A DNA stretch of 64,000 nt, taken from positions 310,001 through 374,000 of the forward strand of contig JAGFMI010000012.1 in assembly GCA_021030905.1 (NCBI GenBank), read 5' to 3'. Made by a program: the position numbers and the translations under genes. This stretch comes from Pyrenula massariospora (taxonomy: Eukaryota > Ascomycota > Eurotiomycetes > Pyrenulales > Pyrenulaceae). Under the pieces are notes generated by a model, which had not been told where the DNA came from, made no database searches, and saw only the letters and a program-made list of their open reading frames with translations. Position 1 is the stretch's first letter, and every line of letters starts with the position of its first letter. Below, piece by piece: positions 34,592 through 46,496 of the stretch.

Positions 34592-35579
34592 AAAGAGATG
34601 AGAAGTATGTGGGCTCATCCATAGATAATATCTCAGGACATCTCTAAGGATCATTTTCTGGGTAGTCCTTCTATTTGAGGAAGTAAAAGCCTGGTACCCT
34701 GCCCCACCATCGTGACTTGCTTAGCATATTCCTTGATATGCTAGGTGATTGAGACAATAAGGTGATTGAAAAAGTTTTGAAACGAATGAGGAAAGGTAGA
34801 TTGTATACAGAAAATGGCCGACAACACAATTCTCAGGATAGCCTAGTTCGAAGGAGAATAATTGACTGCCTTAACATTTTTTTTAGCTGCTGAGGCGGAA
34901 CCTCGCTCACTGGTGATATTCATTAAAGAGAATAACGGGTCATGCTATCAGCCTACCCCTCCGAGACGAGTTGGGGGCTTTCAGGCGACCGCACTCCGCT
35001 TGTAGGGCAGCCGTCCTGCCCCCACCGATCTGCAGCTCCGACATCTCGAGCATTCTCTGCATCGAGCCAGTCGCAGATATAGGCTCTGAACGCGACCTAA
35101 ACGAAAGAGAGCTAAACACCAGGGGAAAACCGGCCACCTTCCTCTTCCTCCCCCATGACTTAACTTCCCTTGTCCACCACCCGAATCCCGCATGTGTATC
35201 TGCCAGGATACGGCACCCATCGTGTTGGGCATTGCGCTTATCCGCAAAGGCCTTGTACAATAAGGTTACACGTAGGAAACGGCTTAGGACGTGTCCTTTA
35301 GGCACCCGCCTGGCTATTTGCCGTAAGTATCAGGCCAATGTGCAGAGGTAGGCAGTGCTATCTCTGAGGAGATGTGGCACAGCACAAGACTTCATTGCCA
35401 AGAAGGGACTCCGATGTTGCATCCAATGATAATTGCTTTGCTTGGGCCTTTAATGCGGCCAGCATTGTGTAGGTTCAAGTCCTCGACTGTTTGCTAGACC
35501 CCTCCTGAGCGCCGGTAGCCCACGAAAGCCATTAGAATCTTATATGCTATCATCATATACTTTTGAAGCGAGCTAGCAC
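34592..35579. other. Intergenic region
   Basis: Searched for a reductase or thioesterase continuation of the NRPS-like gene; none seen in any frame. No other gene supported. Confidence 0.5.
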
Positions 35580-36722
35580 ATGGCTGTTCAAATGCAATCG
35601 ACCATCCCGCATATTAACTTCGGCCGTTTCCTCAACGGGTCTACTTGCCACCAGACTGCGTCCGAAGTCGACGATGCCCTAAAGACAGTTGGTTCCTTCT
35701 ATCTCCACAACCATGGCATCGAGCAGACGAAAATCGATGAATGCTTTGAATGGGTGAGCAAACCGAGCTAGTGATTCTGTGGCTCTGGAAGCTGAGGATA
35801 AGCCATAATAGAGCAAGCGGTTCTTCAATCTCTCTAAGCATGAGAAAGAAGCACTTGCGCCAATAACTCAGTTGGCTGACCAGGGATATATCGCGGTTGG
35901 AGAGGAGATGGTCCGAGGACAAGCATCTATGAAAGAGAACTTCGACTATGGAGAGCTGGCGGGTGATGCGGTGGGTCCGTGGCCGAGAGAAGAGCAATTA
36001 CCAGGGCTTCGGGACTTCGCTGCAGGATTTCAGGAGGTCTTAATTTTCTTTGGACATTCTGCTCGGAGTCTCTAATGTGGAAGTAGGACTGTGCTCAGCT
36101 CATATACAAGCTACTCGAATGCCTGTCCGCCGCGCTCGACCTGACTCCCGAACAATCCCTAGGCCAACACCACGCCCGCTCGTCCTTCAAAACCAGCCTG
36201 ATCCACTACCCGCCCATATCCGCCCGACTCCTAGAAACAGGCGAAGCCGCCCGGATCCCAGCGCACTCGGACCTAGGCACCTTAACCCTCATATTCCAGC
36301 AGGACGTCGGCGGCCTCGAAGTCGCCGATATGAGCTCCACCGAGGAGTGGACGACTCCGGCCGTCGAGAGGAGCGCGAGATTCCTCCCTGTGACTCCGCA
36401 TCACGGCGCTGTTTTAGTGCTCGTAGGCCATTTGCTGATGCGGTGGTCGAATGGGCGGTGGAAGAATACGGTGCACAGGGTAACGGCGCCGGCCCGATCG
36501 GTCGGTGATGGAGCCGCTGGGGAGAGAGATGACGGCGAGGAGATGGTTCCGGATAGGTATAGTATTGCGTTCTTTAGCTTTCCTGACGATGCTACGGTCA
36601 TTGAGCCTCTGGTGGGCTGTTGTAGCGAGAGTAATCCGAAGAGATGGGAGGCGATTAATACGGGCGAGTATCTGACGAGGAAAAGGGAGGCGATATATCC
36701 TCAGGGTGCGCCCAAGCCGTGA
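35580..36722 (+). CDS. 2-oxoglutarate/Fe(II)-dependent dioxygenase (isopenicillin-N-synthase-like)
   Basis: Exons 35580-35753, 35812-36036 and 36099-36722 give 340 aa. The N-terminal DIOX_N part begins IPHINFGRFL and contains GSFYLHNHGI and KRFFNLSKHEKEAL. The catalytic jelly roll has HSD (His189, Asp191) in IPAHSDLGTLTLIFQQD, a distal His259 in NTVHRVTAP, and the 2-oxoglutarate-binding Arg286/Ser288 in DRYSIAFF. All iron and cosubstrate ligands are present, so activity is likely. The second intron has a weak donor (GTCTTA), but the splice restores a normal length. Exon 3 is very C-rich at third positions compared with exon 2. Position next to the NRPS-like gene suggests an oxidative tailoring role: hydroxylation, desaturation or ring formation. 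Confidence 0.85.
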
Positions 36723-39700
36723 ATTGTGAGCCATATAGGCTAAATTGTGGGTTTCTTTGAAAGACTAGGGAAAACCAAAGCAGTGGCAGATTTGGAAGTA
36801 TTGTTTACTAATTGGTCGGAGTTGGATGTAGAGCAGATATATGTCTGAAATCATATCATTATGATTAGCTCCAATTGCACACCAAGTTTACGATGAAAGG
36901 CTGCCTTAGCGGTCTTAGCCAAGCTTGCAACATCGCTACTCACGGTGTAGATCTCAAGTGCCTTACGTATCGCCTACTCCAAATACAGGAGCTGCAGCAA
37001 GGTCACCCATCCCACAATCTATCGTGATACTGTTGATCCGGTCGTGGACAGCAGAGATATTCTCACTAGCGTTCTTTACTGATTTGATGTGATGTTCCCC
37101 GATAAAGGATATCATTACTGCCACGCGTTTCACGTAGGTGAAGATCTTTCAGGCACAGGCGCTATGTCCTCTAGACTGCGGTTGGTATTTGTCCTTTGCT
37201 GGAGTGTGAGCGAGACTAACTTCGCCGGTTGTCTTGATACAATGTGAAGGTTCGATTCATCGGCGTCCTGGCCTTGGTAGCTTGTATGATTGTGGACGAC
37301 GTGCTAATTGGGATGACGCGCATCTCGAGTAGGTATGGGTTCTCTGGGTCCCCATGACCGGTGCTATGCAGACTGCTCTGGAGGTTAGACGATTTAAAAA
37401 AGGGATTGTAGAAGTTGTAGTCTCAAGCTGCTGTGAAATGGAATCATTACAATACTATGTCATATACAGGCTCGAAAAGCAGAGAAGGGGACGCACTTAC
37501 TAAAGTCGCAGGTCAACCTTTGAACTTCACGAAAGACTCATATTCCAACATAGATTGTGCACAGTGTCAAGATCTATGGAATGGTTTCTGATATTCAATC
37601 TTATACTTCCAGATGCAGCATCGGCATTAGCTTTGTGAAGGCCGGATTTTGTGTCGTGGCGCCGGAGCCCACAAGATTGAGCTGGAACATGTTGCCAGAC
37701 ATTTTCTTTTAGGAAAGTAGCCTCTCGTCTGCAGAGGCTCTCACCATGGGGGTCTTAAGATCGCTTCCGGATCTCTAGTCTGTGAGGCTGCTTCGGCTTT
37801 CCCCAAGCGAATCAATCATGCACGTTTTCAATGTATATATTGCTTTGCCTAGGCAATTCTTACCAGGGCAAGAGAAATTTAAGACGTTACTTTCGCGCTT
37901 ATCATATTGATTCCACCCAGAAAGGCCTATGGTTGGCTTTAATGAACAGAACCGAGGTAATTTTCGTTATCGCCGCCCATATTGGCCTCGGACCTGTCCA
38001 GGGACCGCATCAATTGACCGATACCAATAATTGTCCAATATGTCTCACCGTGACGATTTTGGTATCAAACACATCCGAAGGCCGTCAGCCTCGTAACCAA
38101 TCATTCTTATCTTCCTCTTGTGGCGTTGGACAAAGCTTCGGCAGCGCACATGTGGATCAAAGTCTTACGCGGCTTGACGGGAGGGAAAGCTCCACCAAGC
38201 TTCCAATAGATGCGGTATTTAGCGGAAGTCCTGTCCAACGTGATTGAGCTTCGATCCGAGAACGGTGTAAAAGGGGTGAAGCTGAATGGGGATTAATCAG
38301 GAGGCAGTAGCCACCAGGTCAGATCGTCTAGACTGACAGAAATATCAACAGTAGGAATTTGTAATCAGAGGTTGGTCGAGCGATCAACAGCCAAACTCCA
38401 GATGCCGGACAGGTCAAATAAGGAGAACCAAGGGAGAACGGCACAAGGCGATACCAAATCGTATTGAAAGATCTACGTAGTTATAGAATTGGAAGTGGCA
38501 AAATGATCTTACTTTAGAAAGATGAAACCTTGCGCAAAGTGACCGATGTACTTTTTGTCACCGCAATTGGACTCGTCTCAGAAGGCCACCCGAGGTTGAC
38601 AACGCGGGATTCATATCTTGTAAATGGCCACAGTGCATAGTGTGCCAAAGCTGGCTTGGCTCCTTGCGCAGACTTTCAGCAGGTGTTGCCACGTGGAAGC
38701 TTATCCAAATCAACGCATGTAGCAGTTTCGCATTTACCCCCAGCTGCAAGCCCTATAGTGCGTAAGTACGGGTCCATCGTCGATTATTACGAGGCTCACG
38801 TTCGTGGCAAGCCCAGGAGCTCAGCTCCGTAATTCGGTGTTCAATCCTGTCCAATGGGTACGGCCTGATCTCTATCTTGCGTGTGGCGCGATTCATGTAA
38901 AAGTTGCCTTGTGGCCACGTTCCGCCGCCTAGGCTAGCTGTCGACTCAACCTTTTAGGGTTAGTCTAGCACCGGCTTGTCACTTCTCTCAATCTTTGCTT
39001 CTCCAGCCACACATGCCACATCAACATGTGCGTACTCTTGGGCGCTCTCTAGGCTTTGCCAACTGTTGGACTTTAAAACTACTTCAGAGAATAACATGCA
39101 TTGAGGAATTGAAGTTGTACACCGTATTTGTTACCCCTGTCTTCTTCCGTTTTCTAATTTGGTTTTGACTTTCGTTGACTGTCTCCTACATTCGAATGTA
39201 CTCTCTGTGACTGCCTATTTTCATGGCTCAAACATGCGGCTGGAAGATTGAAGAAGTCAACCGGTTGGAGATACATACATGAAAGTTCGTTGCAAAATCC
39301 ATTCTTTTTCCGTCGTCTTAAATTACATAGTGAATTTTCATGGTTAGCCAAGGTAAGCATCAAGGCATCGTTGGCTTTACTAGCCTCGGCACATGGACAA
39401 GCCAGTTCCGTATTATGGAGACGAGACCTTTTTCATCAATTGCTTAATCCTCTATTAGGAAAACCACTGCCAAATACTCCACTGATAAGCAGATGTTTTC
39501 AATGCTCATTACTATCACGCTACCCAGATTGGGGCAACACCTGCGAGCGATGGAGTCAATTTTGAGTAACTTGACGGCCTTCCACCCGCCGTCAAATCCC
39601 GCATCCCTTTAACATCAACTTGATGCCTTTTAAAAAGCATTATTCGCTACAAAGATTACTCCGTGTAAAACTATTCTGAAGCTTTTAACAGCGACCCAAG

Positions 39701-39768
39701 ACTCAAAACGTAGAAGATATTTCTCCTCTCAATCGAACATCCTATCGCTCTGTTACTTTCTTAACATA
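36723..39768. other. Three-kilobase gene-poor stretch at the right cluster border
   Basis: No frame resembles a known family. The largest open frames (about 37831-38247 and 39248-39565, plus strand) lack domain features and good context. I see no transposon ends or obvious gene remains. Confidence 0.4.
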
Positions 39769-41196
39769 ATGTCCGGGGTTCCAACTGACCTTCACGCTTC
39801 GCCAGGTCAAATTTCGCGTCTACTAGCCAAGGTTAATAAGACTTTCTTCATTGTAAGCAGCTTCCCAGCTTTTACGGCGTTTTCCTTATACTCATTCATC
39901 AAGGGTGGTCTTTGGGGAGGGTTCGTCCTTGCAACAATATTCATCATTATAAGAGCTTATTTGCGACTTCGAATCTTTAGGAGGTTCTATGCTGACGATG
40001 GCTTCGTTTGTCTCGCCTGGCTCATTGCCCTTGCTGCAACTGTCATGTGGCAGATCGTGGCAGATGACATGTACCTATCAATTGAAGTGGCATTAGAGCA
40101 ACAGTCACCACCGCCAAACTTTGTTCCACGTACTGAGCATTATATCAAGGCGTCGGCTGCTTTCATTTTTCTCTACTTTATCGCCCTATGGTCTATTAAG
40201 CTATCTTTCCTGATCTTTTTCCGACGAATCTTCATCCAATTGCGCGAATGGATGTGGTTTTGGTGGGGTATAGTTGCCTTTACCATGGCCTCCTTGTGCA
40301 TATGCATCGGGATAATTAAGTATGAATGCTTGGTGGTGTCGATGGAGGAACTGGCCCAACATTGCAACGGAAGAGGGACGATACATTCTCAACGCATTGG
40401 AATTCTCACCCATTGCCTCTTCGACGTTGGTACCGATGCTCTAAGTTTGTTGCTCATCCCATGAACGGTGATGGATACGCTGACACTGACATCACAGTCA
40501 CCGCCCTCCCAATGTGTATCCTCAAGAAAGTACGAGTCAATGCTCGGCAAAGATTAGGATTATTAGCAGTGTTCTCTGCCACGGTGATCACAATGGCCTT
40601 CTCCATTGCCCGAGTTTTCATAGTCTGGTCTCGCAGTTATAAACCAAGCGATAGCTGGCTCTATCTTTGGAGTAGCATCGAGATATACACAGGTAACTTA
40701 GTAGCATGACAATACCAGCGTCTAAGTGCACTGACATACACTTCCAGCACTCATCGTGTCCTGCATTGGATCTCTTCGCAGCCTATTCCTTGCCCAACAC
40801 TCTGACGCTCGAAATCAAAGCCCCGTGCGCCGTCCTCCAGGGTCAGGAGCCCGAACTCGAGATCCATGGGCTCGCTTTGCCTCACTACTCACCGACTCTA
40901 CAAACGGGCACAGTATCGGAGCTTCCACCAGGAACACCATACAGCAGGTCCTCAGCCTGTATTCATCACGCGAGGATGGTAATGATACGAGCAGCTCGAT
41001 GCAATCGATGACTCGACTGAGCGATCTCGAAGCGTCGTCAAGCACAATATATCCTTCGTATCCAACGGGGTCATTGGATGGGGCGAACGGCGCTGGCGCA
41101 GTTCATAGGGAAGAAAGAGGACCGCCTCAGCTGATCCTAGACCTTTCCTCAAGGAAGATCCAGCTGAACGGGATCTGGAAAAGCGACTCTCGTTGA
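39769..41196 (+). CDS. Fungal rhodopsin-fold integral membrane protein (PTH11-like)
   Basis: Exons 39769-40444, 40498-40692 and 40748-41196 give 439 aa; donors GTTTGT and GTAACT. Seven hydrophobic helices include FVLATIFIIIRAYLRLRIF, CLAWLIALAATVMWQI, AFIFLYFIALWSIKLSFLIF, WWGIVAFTMASLCICIGII, DALITALPMCILKKV and LGLLAVFSATVITMAFSIAR. The R(A/V)YLR-RxFxxDD and WSIKLSFL-FFRR blocks mark the fungal rhodopsin-domain family related to Pth11-like receptors. The Ser-rich hydrophilic C-tail (about 130 residues) is typical. There is no CFEM domain. Plasma-membrane location is inferred; the ligand is unknown. It lies beyond the cluster border and need not belong to it. Confidence 0.85.
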
Positions 41197-42180
41197 CGAA
41201 GTCCAAATTCTAGGAACATGTCCGATGAGGGAAAACGGAGATCCAAATGTTTTGGCAGCACCAATGTACTCTAATGTAGCTTGCTACAAAAAGTTGGCAT
41301 GGAAACGGTAGTGTAATCTCCGCTTTGGCTTGGTGCCCTGCTGTCTCACGAGAATGCATGCTCATCTTCGTCGTGAAGGATATTATCCTCTGGTCACCGC
41401 CCCTTTCCTAGCCTACAAACCTTTTTAATCCGTAGTCTTTAAATCTCTATCGTACACCGTTCATTTAGGGATGGATGCGCCACGAATTCTGACACCCAGC
41501 CTCGACCGTAAACAGTCGCACCCGCTCGGCCAACAATGACGCCCAAGAAATTTCGAAACTCGCCAACTTTTCTCATCCACGACCCTTCACGACATCCCAC
41601 AATTTCCAAATTCCAGCCCGTCATCGCCTTTCCACAGTAAAACCAGAGCAATAGAACTCATCGCCAACCTTAGCAAGCAGTCCTTTCGCACGGCTCGTCC
41701 AGTCTAAAAAGTGACCTCCGCAATCCCCCATAGCACGCTAAACCCGCGATACGGAAATCGACGACGTCCCACAAAGCGTTCCTCACACAATTTTAAGAAA
41801 GCCTCGTCTCGCTGCTAGTAGCGCCTGCAGTGCAGCCGAGAATGCGTAGATATATATCCGAAGATCTTGTGCTATCGAGGCCACAAGAGGACTCTTGGAT
41901 TGTGCGAAAGGGTGGTTGCTTATATCGAGAGTCCAATATAGGGGAATGAGCTAGACTTGTGTGAGTTCTAGAACTTATTGATGGTCTACCGAAGCATTCG
42001 CTATAGTAGAAATGTGGTGAGCTAAGGTATCTAGTCTAATACGACCCGGCGAGGCCGTCCGCAATTTATTTTTTTGCCTCCTTAGGAAAGCTAAATTTAA
42101 TGCTTTTAGACCGAAAGATCTATGTCTCAATGCACTGGCACTGCCCAAACCCAGCCCTCCTCAAGCCTTCAAATCACTCA
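41197..42180. other. Intergenic region
   Basis: Converging 3' flanks of the rhodopsin-fold and UBX genes; no gene supported. Confidence 0.45.
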
Positions 42181-43700
42181 TCAGTCATCTTTTCGGTCAT
42201 TCTCATCATCTCGATTCGGCTCAAAGTTCAATTGATTCCCGTTGTACCACTGCTTATCGTCCTCGTCGTTCATCTGTCGCTGGTCAGCCAGCGTCCGAAT
42301 CTTGATATTCGAGTCAGTCGGCCGCGACGCTGACTCCTTCTCTGTATCTGGATTCTGATCATTTGAAGTATTCTCCTCTACCGTCCCGTAACCCGTTGCT
42401 CTCTTAACTCCCCATAGCACACTTCCTACCACTCGATTGACCGAGTTATACACGCCGCGACTGCCCCAGCCAACGGCGGACGTGACCCCTCCTGCTGCTG
42501 AGCCGACCATTCCGGTCACCCCGCCAGGGGAGTCGTAAGCGTCTACGGCCCCCTGTAAGGGGACCATGACCATCGTTGCAGAGCCGCCCAGTTCAAGGTC
42601 AGACAGTGGCCTTTCTTCCTCTGTGATATCAAGCGTCCGCGGAGGTTGAGGAGGGTTAATTATCTTCAGGGAATATGGCGGGACTGGGACATTTTCTCCG
42701 GATGTTAGTTCGTGGTCAAGCCATGGGCGTACCTCGGTGATGACGGAGGAGCCTGATGGGAAGGTATTCCGCACGGAGCTCCCGTCAAAGAGACGGACTT
42801 GAACTCGAGTTTCTCTCGACTTCTTCACAGGGCGCGATGGTTGACTAGCTTCTTGATCTTGTGTTGGTAATTGTCGCTTCTGCTGCTGAGCTCGTAGCCG
42901 TCGTTCGGCCTTGTCGTCTTCGATTTGTTTCAGTATTCTTTCACGTTCTGTACGCTGGGTCTGGTTCCGGCGAGCCTGTGTTTGTACCCATGTGTCGCGA
43001 TCTGAGTTCGTATTCGCCAAGGAGTCTGGAGGAGGTGCGGGAGTAGCGGAAGGATTGTGCGGTCTCAAAGACGTTGCAGGTGTAGGGTTGGTGGAACGTT
43101 CCGATGACGTCTGGTTGCTCTGTGTTCGGGACGTACTCCTAAGATTTTCTGTAGAGGTCTCCGGTAGTGATGTAGTGTTCATAGAGGCATTTGTCGAAGC
43201 AGTGGTGGGAACGGTATTTGAAGGTATCAGGGCAGATTCATGCGTTGAGGTGGCACCTTCCTTGCCATTTCCTAAAGCGCGTATGATCCGACTTTTGAAG
43301 TCAGTGCCATTGACACTCGGTCCGATAAGATCCAACAGCTGTCCATTCTTGATAAAGACAAGCGCCGGCGTTTCATTCAGTGGGCAAAAAGCCGTAAGGA
43401 AGGATGCTTCCTGGGAACCACTTCTCATGCGCAAGGCGAGTGCGCGGTCTTTCACAACTTGCGTTATCTGATATTATGGTCAGAATAGCGGATGGAGAAA
43501 GGCGACTAGACCGCCGTCACCTCTTCATCATTTAGAAGATCTTGTTCCCACTGCTGGCTGGTCGGGGAGTCATCTGTAATACTGTTACGGCAAGCAAACC
43601 ATATCCGTGTTGGTTACTGACCTCGAACGAAGCAAACGACTGATTTTGAACTTTGAACTGCCAGAGCTATACCGGTCTGCAGGTCTCCTGTATGGAACAT
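42181..43700 (-). CDS. UBX-domain protein with thioredoxin-like N-terminus (UBXN4-like)
   Basis: Minus-strand exons 43622-43700, 43521-43573 and 42181-43467 give 472 aa. The opening MFHTGDLQTGIALAVQSSKS and a block ending SQQWEQDLLNDEE are the usual start of a UAS/thioredoxin-like domain in UBX proteins, continued by FLTAFCPLNETPALVFIKNG. A low-complexity Thr/Ser/Asn-rich part and a basic coiled stretch (ERERILKQIEDDKAERRLRA) follow. The UBX domain has ETRVQVRLFDGSSVRNTFPS and YSLKIINPPQPPRTL. UBX domains dock on the AAA-ATPase Cdc48/p97, so a role as a Cdc48 adaptor in protein degradation, perhaps at the ER, is expected. The C-terminal tail is acidic and hydrophilic. Confidence 0.88.
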
Positions 43701-44097
43701 CTTTAAAAGTCTCAAATTGCGTAGTTGATGCGAAGTAGGGGGTGGATTTTAGCCCTCGAAACTACTTAGCAGTCCCGCGGCTGCCACTCAAGAGACTATC
43801 AGAGCCTCGCCCGACACGCCAAGGCCCGAGGCTGCGAGATGCTATCAACGCCTCATCGATATTTAAAGACATCTTGAACTCTTGACACGTTAATTCCCGC
43901 CCCTGAGTTCATACCTCAGGCTCTTCAACCGTAGGTCTACTCAGCCCATCTTCGCTGGAAGTTTGTTGCGATCAAAAGACCCAATCAAGCGCCAGCTAGT
44001 TTCTCAAGCACGATCGTCCTCAATATCTCTACGCATTGATCGGTAAATTCGTCATCTTCGCCTACAGCGTACATTGGTTCCACATCACGACGCAACA
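43701..44097. promoter_or_regulatory. Divergent promoter region of the UBX gene and the catalase-like relic
   Basis: About 400 bp between two divergent starts; no specific site recognised. Confidence 0.4.
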
Positions 44098-45189
44098 ATG
44101 TTTAAGATGGATTTCAGCAAACTAGATCCTTTCCGTTCAGCGTGAGTCTATCGCTTCCGAAAATAAGGGGAAAATATGGCCTGTGCTAACAAATACGTCC
44201 AGTACGCCGATGAAAATGTCGAACCTGCCGTTCCATCAGAAGCCTCCAATGCCAGCGAAATCCAAGAGATAGTCAACCGCACGTAGCGCAAGAACTTTGC
44301 CCATCATCATCACGCCTTACGTGGCACTTCCGTCAAAATACAAGCCGTCGTCAAAGGCACTTTGTCCCATCCTTCCAAATCTCCCCTTGGAGCTGGCACA
44401 AATGCATCGAAGTAGCATAATGTTGCGATCCGCTTCGCAAACGAGCCCTTCTTTCTGCAGGATAATAGGGCTGCTAGGCCAAGAGGAATGGGAATGAAGG
44501 TCTTCTATGTGATGGACGACTTCGTCGACGATGTCGGTCGTGTGACACCGACGCAGGACTTGATATTCAACAACGCTCCAGTGCTAGATCTCGGCGAGAT
44601 CAACCGCTACCTCGAGATCTTCCGAATCCGCAATAATCACTTCGTTAAGTTCAATAAGATACTTGCCGAATTGAAGAAGCGTGACGATGTGGAATTGCAA
44701 AAGGGCCCACGCAGCTGCCAAATCACCACTTTCTTGCGCGCACTGTGCACTCGCAATCATCCTACCGACAGGCTTCATACGTCGCCGAGTACGTGCTATT
44801 GCCGCCGAAAGCATTGCTGAAACTATTAGCCTCCTCGCACAAGATCACCGAGCAAAGTGCACTATATTGACTAGAAATGAGCTTGTCTGCGTGACTACTT
44901 CCGCTCCCAATCTGCAGAATACGATCTTTATATTCAATTATGCAATGATCTATCAGAGCAATCTGTCGAAGACACAACTGTACGGTGGGAATGAGGAGAA
45001 GCATCCTTTCCTGCTTGTGGGCAGGTTGGAAATACTGAGTGGTCAGGACAGTTTCAGCTCAAGTGGCGAACCCTCTGGGAGGAGAAAATGACGATGTTGA
45101 GTCCATGGTATGGCATGGAGGATATGAGACCGCTGGGGAGTGTGAATCGGCTGAGAAGGAGTGTATATGCTGTGGATCGGAAATACTGA
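44098..45189 (+). pseudogene. Broken catalase-like haem protein gene
   Basis: Pieces of one catalase-superfamily protein lie in order but in changing frames. They run from MFKMDFSKLDPFRSA at the ATG (44098), through a KNFAHHHHALRGTSVKIQAV piece, VAIRFANEPFFLQDNRAARP and GMGMKVFYVMDD, TPTQDLIFNNAPVLDLGEIN, and EEKHPFLLVGRLEILSGQDS, to WYGMEDMRPLGSVNRL before a stop near 45189. This is the order in the fungal catalase-related family (srpA-like; peroxide-handling haem proteins). Several frame changes and at least two internal stops are needed, so it cannot make a full protein. The middle section between 44730 and 44990 is poorly preserved. Confidence 0.7.
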
Positions 45190-46496
45190 GAGGAAACAAA
45201 TGTAACGCAGGCTGAGGCGGTAAAGGGCATCGATAAGATCCCGTAACGGCGTCCTCAAATAGAATCTGGACTCGTTCAGTCAGTGCAACCGACGATTATC
45301 AACAAGATATTCGGTCGCATCTATCATGGTAATAGTGCGCATTCCAGTGAGTATATGGGGCTCACACTGTAACGAACCTTAATGTACGACCCAAAAGTCA
45401 ACTCAACCAAAACCCGTTTTCACCGGTAAGCTTGTGGTCGAACTTGATTGCCATTCATGCAAGATTACCAACTTATAGCGCAACGCAAAGTGTGACTTTC
45501 TTCTCTACAGGTTTAGAGTAATGCCTTTTCGAACGGCTTCAATGTTTCTTTCTTGTTTGTGTCCATCAGTTCTGTATCTGCACTATTTCATCATTCCTGC
45601 CTCTTCAGGTTTTGAGCTTGCCTCCCACTTCGAGCTCGTTGCCGAAGAGACCTGCAGTACGACCTTGGACAACAGGAAACCCTTCAGAGAAGTAGACCGG
45701 AAGATGTTCTATACCCTTACTATAATTTGGGGCCAACCTCGTTTGAAGGTAGACATGAACTAAGGGATACGCAGGGCTGCGTTTCAACTTTGTTGACAAT
45801 TCGTATACGAGGCTCCACCAAAGATTCCGCTCATCGAAAGCATGGAGAGCGATCGGCGAATCCAAGGACATTGGATAGGTCCCAGATGGGCGTCCACGAG
45901 AGTAGTACAGCGCTGACAAGTCCTCCATGGTACACCTTACATATTGCGGAGATTTGACATGATGGGACTGCGAAGTGAGACCATGAGCGGCCGACGATGA
46001 TGCTAAGGAGGAGTCCGTTAAGGTTATCGACTATTTTAGTCGACTAATGCCAGTCCGGAGGAGAGTAGCACAGGCGCTCCGCCCACAGCTTGTCATGCCG
46101 CCTATACCGCCCGAGGAGCTTGGTCGGATGGAGGAGGAAGTCGTTGAATCGCACAGCTGGTCTAAAGGCCAGCTAGATCGTTGAGCTACCACAATCAAAC
46201 TTGGTCAGCCGGCAAGCCAAGGGGTATCAAGGCTTTCAGTAAGTATTTGAAGTAGCCCGATTTGCTATATCAAGAAGCCTACGCAGGACGGAGACAACAC
46301 CAGGGAACGGCATGGGAGGGTAACGGAGAGGCTCCGCTAAGCTCTCTGATAGTACATGTAATCACCTTACGCTTAAAGCGGGTTTCCTGCTGGAAAAACT
46401 TAAATTTACAACGTCTTATTCTGTGAATTAAAGTTGACAACCTCTGGTTTCTGCATCGATAGCTCAAACGTTTGGCGATGCAGCCTCTACGTGCGA
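45190..46496. other. Intergenic region with coding-like scraps
   Basis: A plus-strand frame of about 64 codons ending with TGA at 46182-46184 (contains VIDYFSRLMPVRRRVAQALR and EELGRMEEEVVESHSWSKGQ) has coding-like composition but no start and no family I know. A 107-codon minus-strand frame at 45605-45928 is also unassigned. Neither is called as a gene. Confidence 0.35.

Noticed and set aside
34592-35350. Missing reductase domain of the NRPS-like gene
   Set aside because: No NAD(P)-binding motif or family block in any frame; the 126-codon frame at 34971-35351 has no such features.
35450-35500. TTCAAGTCCT-like T-arm suggesting a tRNA
   Set aside because: The T stem is too short and no acceptor or anticodon arms can be paired around it.
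37831-38247. 138-codon plus-strand frame
   Set aside because: No recognisable domain, no signal peptide of normal form and no splice partner; treated as non-coding.
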